DNA from: Rhodospirillales bacterium
GTDB lineage: Bacteria; Pseudomonadota; Alphaproteobacteria; Micavibrionales; UBA2020
DNA length: 6,555 nt
Direction of reading: 5' to 3'
NCBI GenBank assembly: GCA_023266795.1
Contig: JAHFPI010000104.1
Location: forward strand, 1 to 6,555
A model generated the notes under the pieces. The model did no database searches. It saw only the letters and a program-made list of their open reading frames with translations, and was not told the DNA's origin. Below, piece after piece: positions 5,771 through 6,555 of this stretch. Each line of letters starts with the position of its first letter. Positions within the stretch are counted from its first letter, which is position 1. A program made the translations under genes and the position numbers.

Positions 5771-6555
5771 ATGATGCCGAAAAACAAAGCCGAAGCCGCC
5801 AAAACACACGCAGGCGCGGGAACCGCGCAGCCGGTCACCGACAGCAACGCGCTGATCGACGCGAAAATGGAGAACCTGAAGCAGCTGGAAGCGCGGGGCG
5901 TCAATCCCTACCCCTACCGGTTCGAGGTGACGCACCATGCCGCCGACCTGCAGAAGAAATACGCGGAGATCGCCGCCGGCGCGATGACCACGGATGCGGT
6001 CACGGTGGCGGGGCGGGTGATGTCGAACCGCAACAGCGGCATGTTCATCGACCTCAAGGACGGCAGCGGCAAGATCCAGATTTTCAGCCATAAGGACCAC
6101 GTTTCCGCCGAGCTGCTGGAGCAGATGTCCTATTACGACCTCGGCGACATCATCGGCGTGACCGGCCTGATCCGCCGCACGCCGCGCGGCGAGCTGACCA
6201 TCAACGCGGAAAAAGTCGAGCTGCTATGCAAATCCATCCGCCCGCTGCCCGAAAAATACCACGGTCTGCACGACATCGAGCTGAAATACCGCAAACGCTA
6301 CGTCGACCTGATCATGAGCGACGAAAGCCGCGACGTGTTCAAAAAACGCAGCCAGATCATCGCCTTCATCCGGCAGGCGCTGCTGGGCGAAAACTTCACC
6401 GAAGTCGAGACACCGATGCTGCACCCGATCCCCGGCGGCGCCAACGCCAAGCCGTTCAAGACGCATCACAACGCGCTGGACATGCAGCTCTACCTGCGCA
6501 TCGCGCCGGAGCTCTACCTGAAGCGGCTGGTGGTGGGCGGGATCGAGCGGGTGTT
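5771..6555 (+). CDS. lysS: Lysyl-tRNA synthetase, class II (LysS), 3' end outside window
   Basis: An open frame of 261 complete codons runs from the ATG at 5771 past the window edge. The enzyme charges tRNA(Lys) with lysine in the cytosol and is essential. Residues 1-25 form a low-complexity polar leader. Residues 28-51 carry the usual LE-RGVNPYPYRF entry. The anticodon-binding OB fold spans roughly 77-165, including GRVMSNRNSG, MFIDLKDGSGKIQ and LGDIIGVTG. The linker PLPEKYHGL and KYRKRYVDLI follow. Motif 1 appears as EVETPML with PIPGGANAKPF, then THHNALDMQLYLRIAPELYLKRLVVGGIERV, where motif 2 is cut off. This is the class II form, not the unrelated class I LysK. AAGGA at 5761-5765, five bases before the ATG and overlapping the GNAT stop, sets the start. 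A second ATG follows immediately at 5774. Confidence 0.97.
   Translation, partial: MMPKNKAEAAKTHAGAGTAQPVTDSNALIDAKMENLKQLEARGVNPYPYRFEVTHHAADLQKKYAEIAAGAMTTDAVTVAGRVMSNRNSGMFIDLKDGSGKIQIFSHKDHVSAELLEQMSYYDLGDIIGVTGLIRRTPRGELTINAEKVELLCKSIRPLPEKYHGLHDIELKYRKRYVDLIMSDESRDVFKKRSQIIAFIRQALLGENFTEVETPMLHPIPGGANAKPFKTHHNALDMQLYLRIAPELYLKRLVVGGIERV

Noticed and set aside
120..6555. A novel multi-gene defence or mobile system
   Set aside because: All genes belong to known housekeeping or metabolic families, with no integrase, nuclease-effector pair, toxin-antitoxin or shift in base composition that I can see. The helicase is DinG-like and has no neighbouring effector.

Overview
The window reads as chromosomal DNA from a GC-rich alphaproteobacterium. 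The best evidence is a gene for the F1-ATPase inhibitor zeta subunit (DUF1476), a family essentially confined to that class. The DinG-type helicase also has the long N-terminal extension that I associate with alphaproteobacterial homologues. Genus and species cannot be read from this sequence. I see no phage, plasmid, CRISPR, toxin-antitoxin or transposase genes. All five complete genes and the partial sixth are housekeeping or general metabolic types.

Layout from left to right: (1) a 90-bp palindromic repeat at 19-108; (2) folE (GTP cyclohydrolase I, minus strand, 120-713); (3) a short divergent promoter region (about 714-811); (4) a two-gene plus-strand operon with the ATP synthase inhibitor zeta subunit (812-1135) and an Old Yellow Enzyme-family alkene reductase (1147-2235); (5) a 122-bp convergent gap filled by a second, sequence-divergent palindromic element (2253-2354); (6) a 929-residue DinG/Rad3-like iron-sulfur helicase on the minus strand (2358-5147); (7) a 182-bp divergent gap holding a base-for-base identical second copy of the 90-bp repeat (5187-5276); (8) a plus-strand operon with a GNAT acetyltransferase (5330-5761) and, 9 bp later, the start of class II lysyl-tRNA synthetase lysS (5771 to the window end, cut just before the end of motif 2).

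The genes do not form one pathway. folE starts folate/pterin synthesis. The zeta subunit limits wasteful ATP hydrolysis by ATP synthase. The OYE reduces activated alkenes or other electrophiles. The helicase probably serves DNA repair or resolves structured nucleic acid. lysS is essential for translation.

The most distinctive content is non-coding. A family of roughly 90-100 bp elements, each built as hairpin-spacer-hairpin with terminal inverted repeats, occupies three intergenic gaps: downstream of folE, between convergent genes, and in a divergent promoter region. Compensatory base changes keep the stems paired. The second item worth attention is the helicase N-terminus, which by eye aligns with a DnaQ-type exonuclease fold that has lost most of its catalytic residues. 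I found no convincing new multi-gene system.
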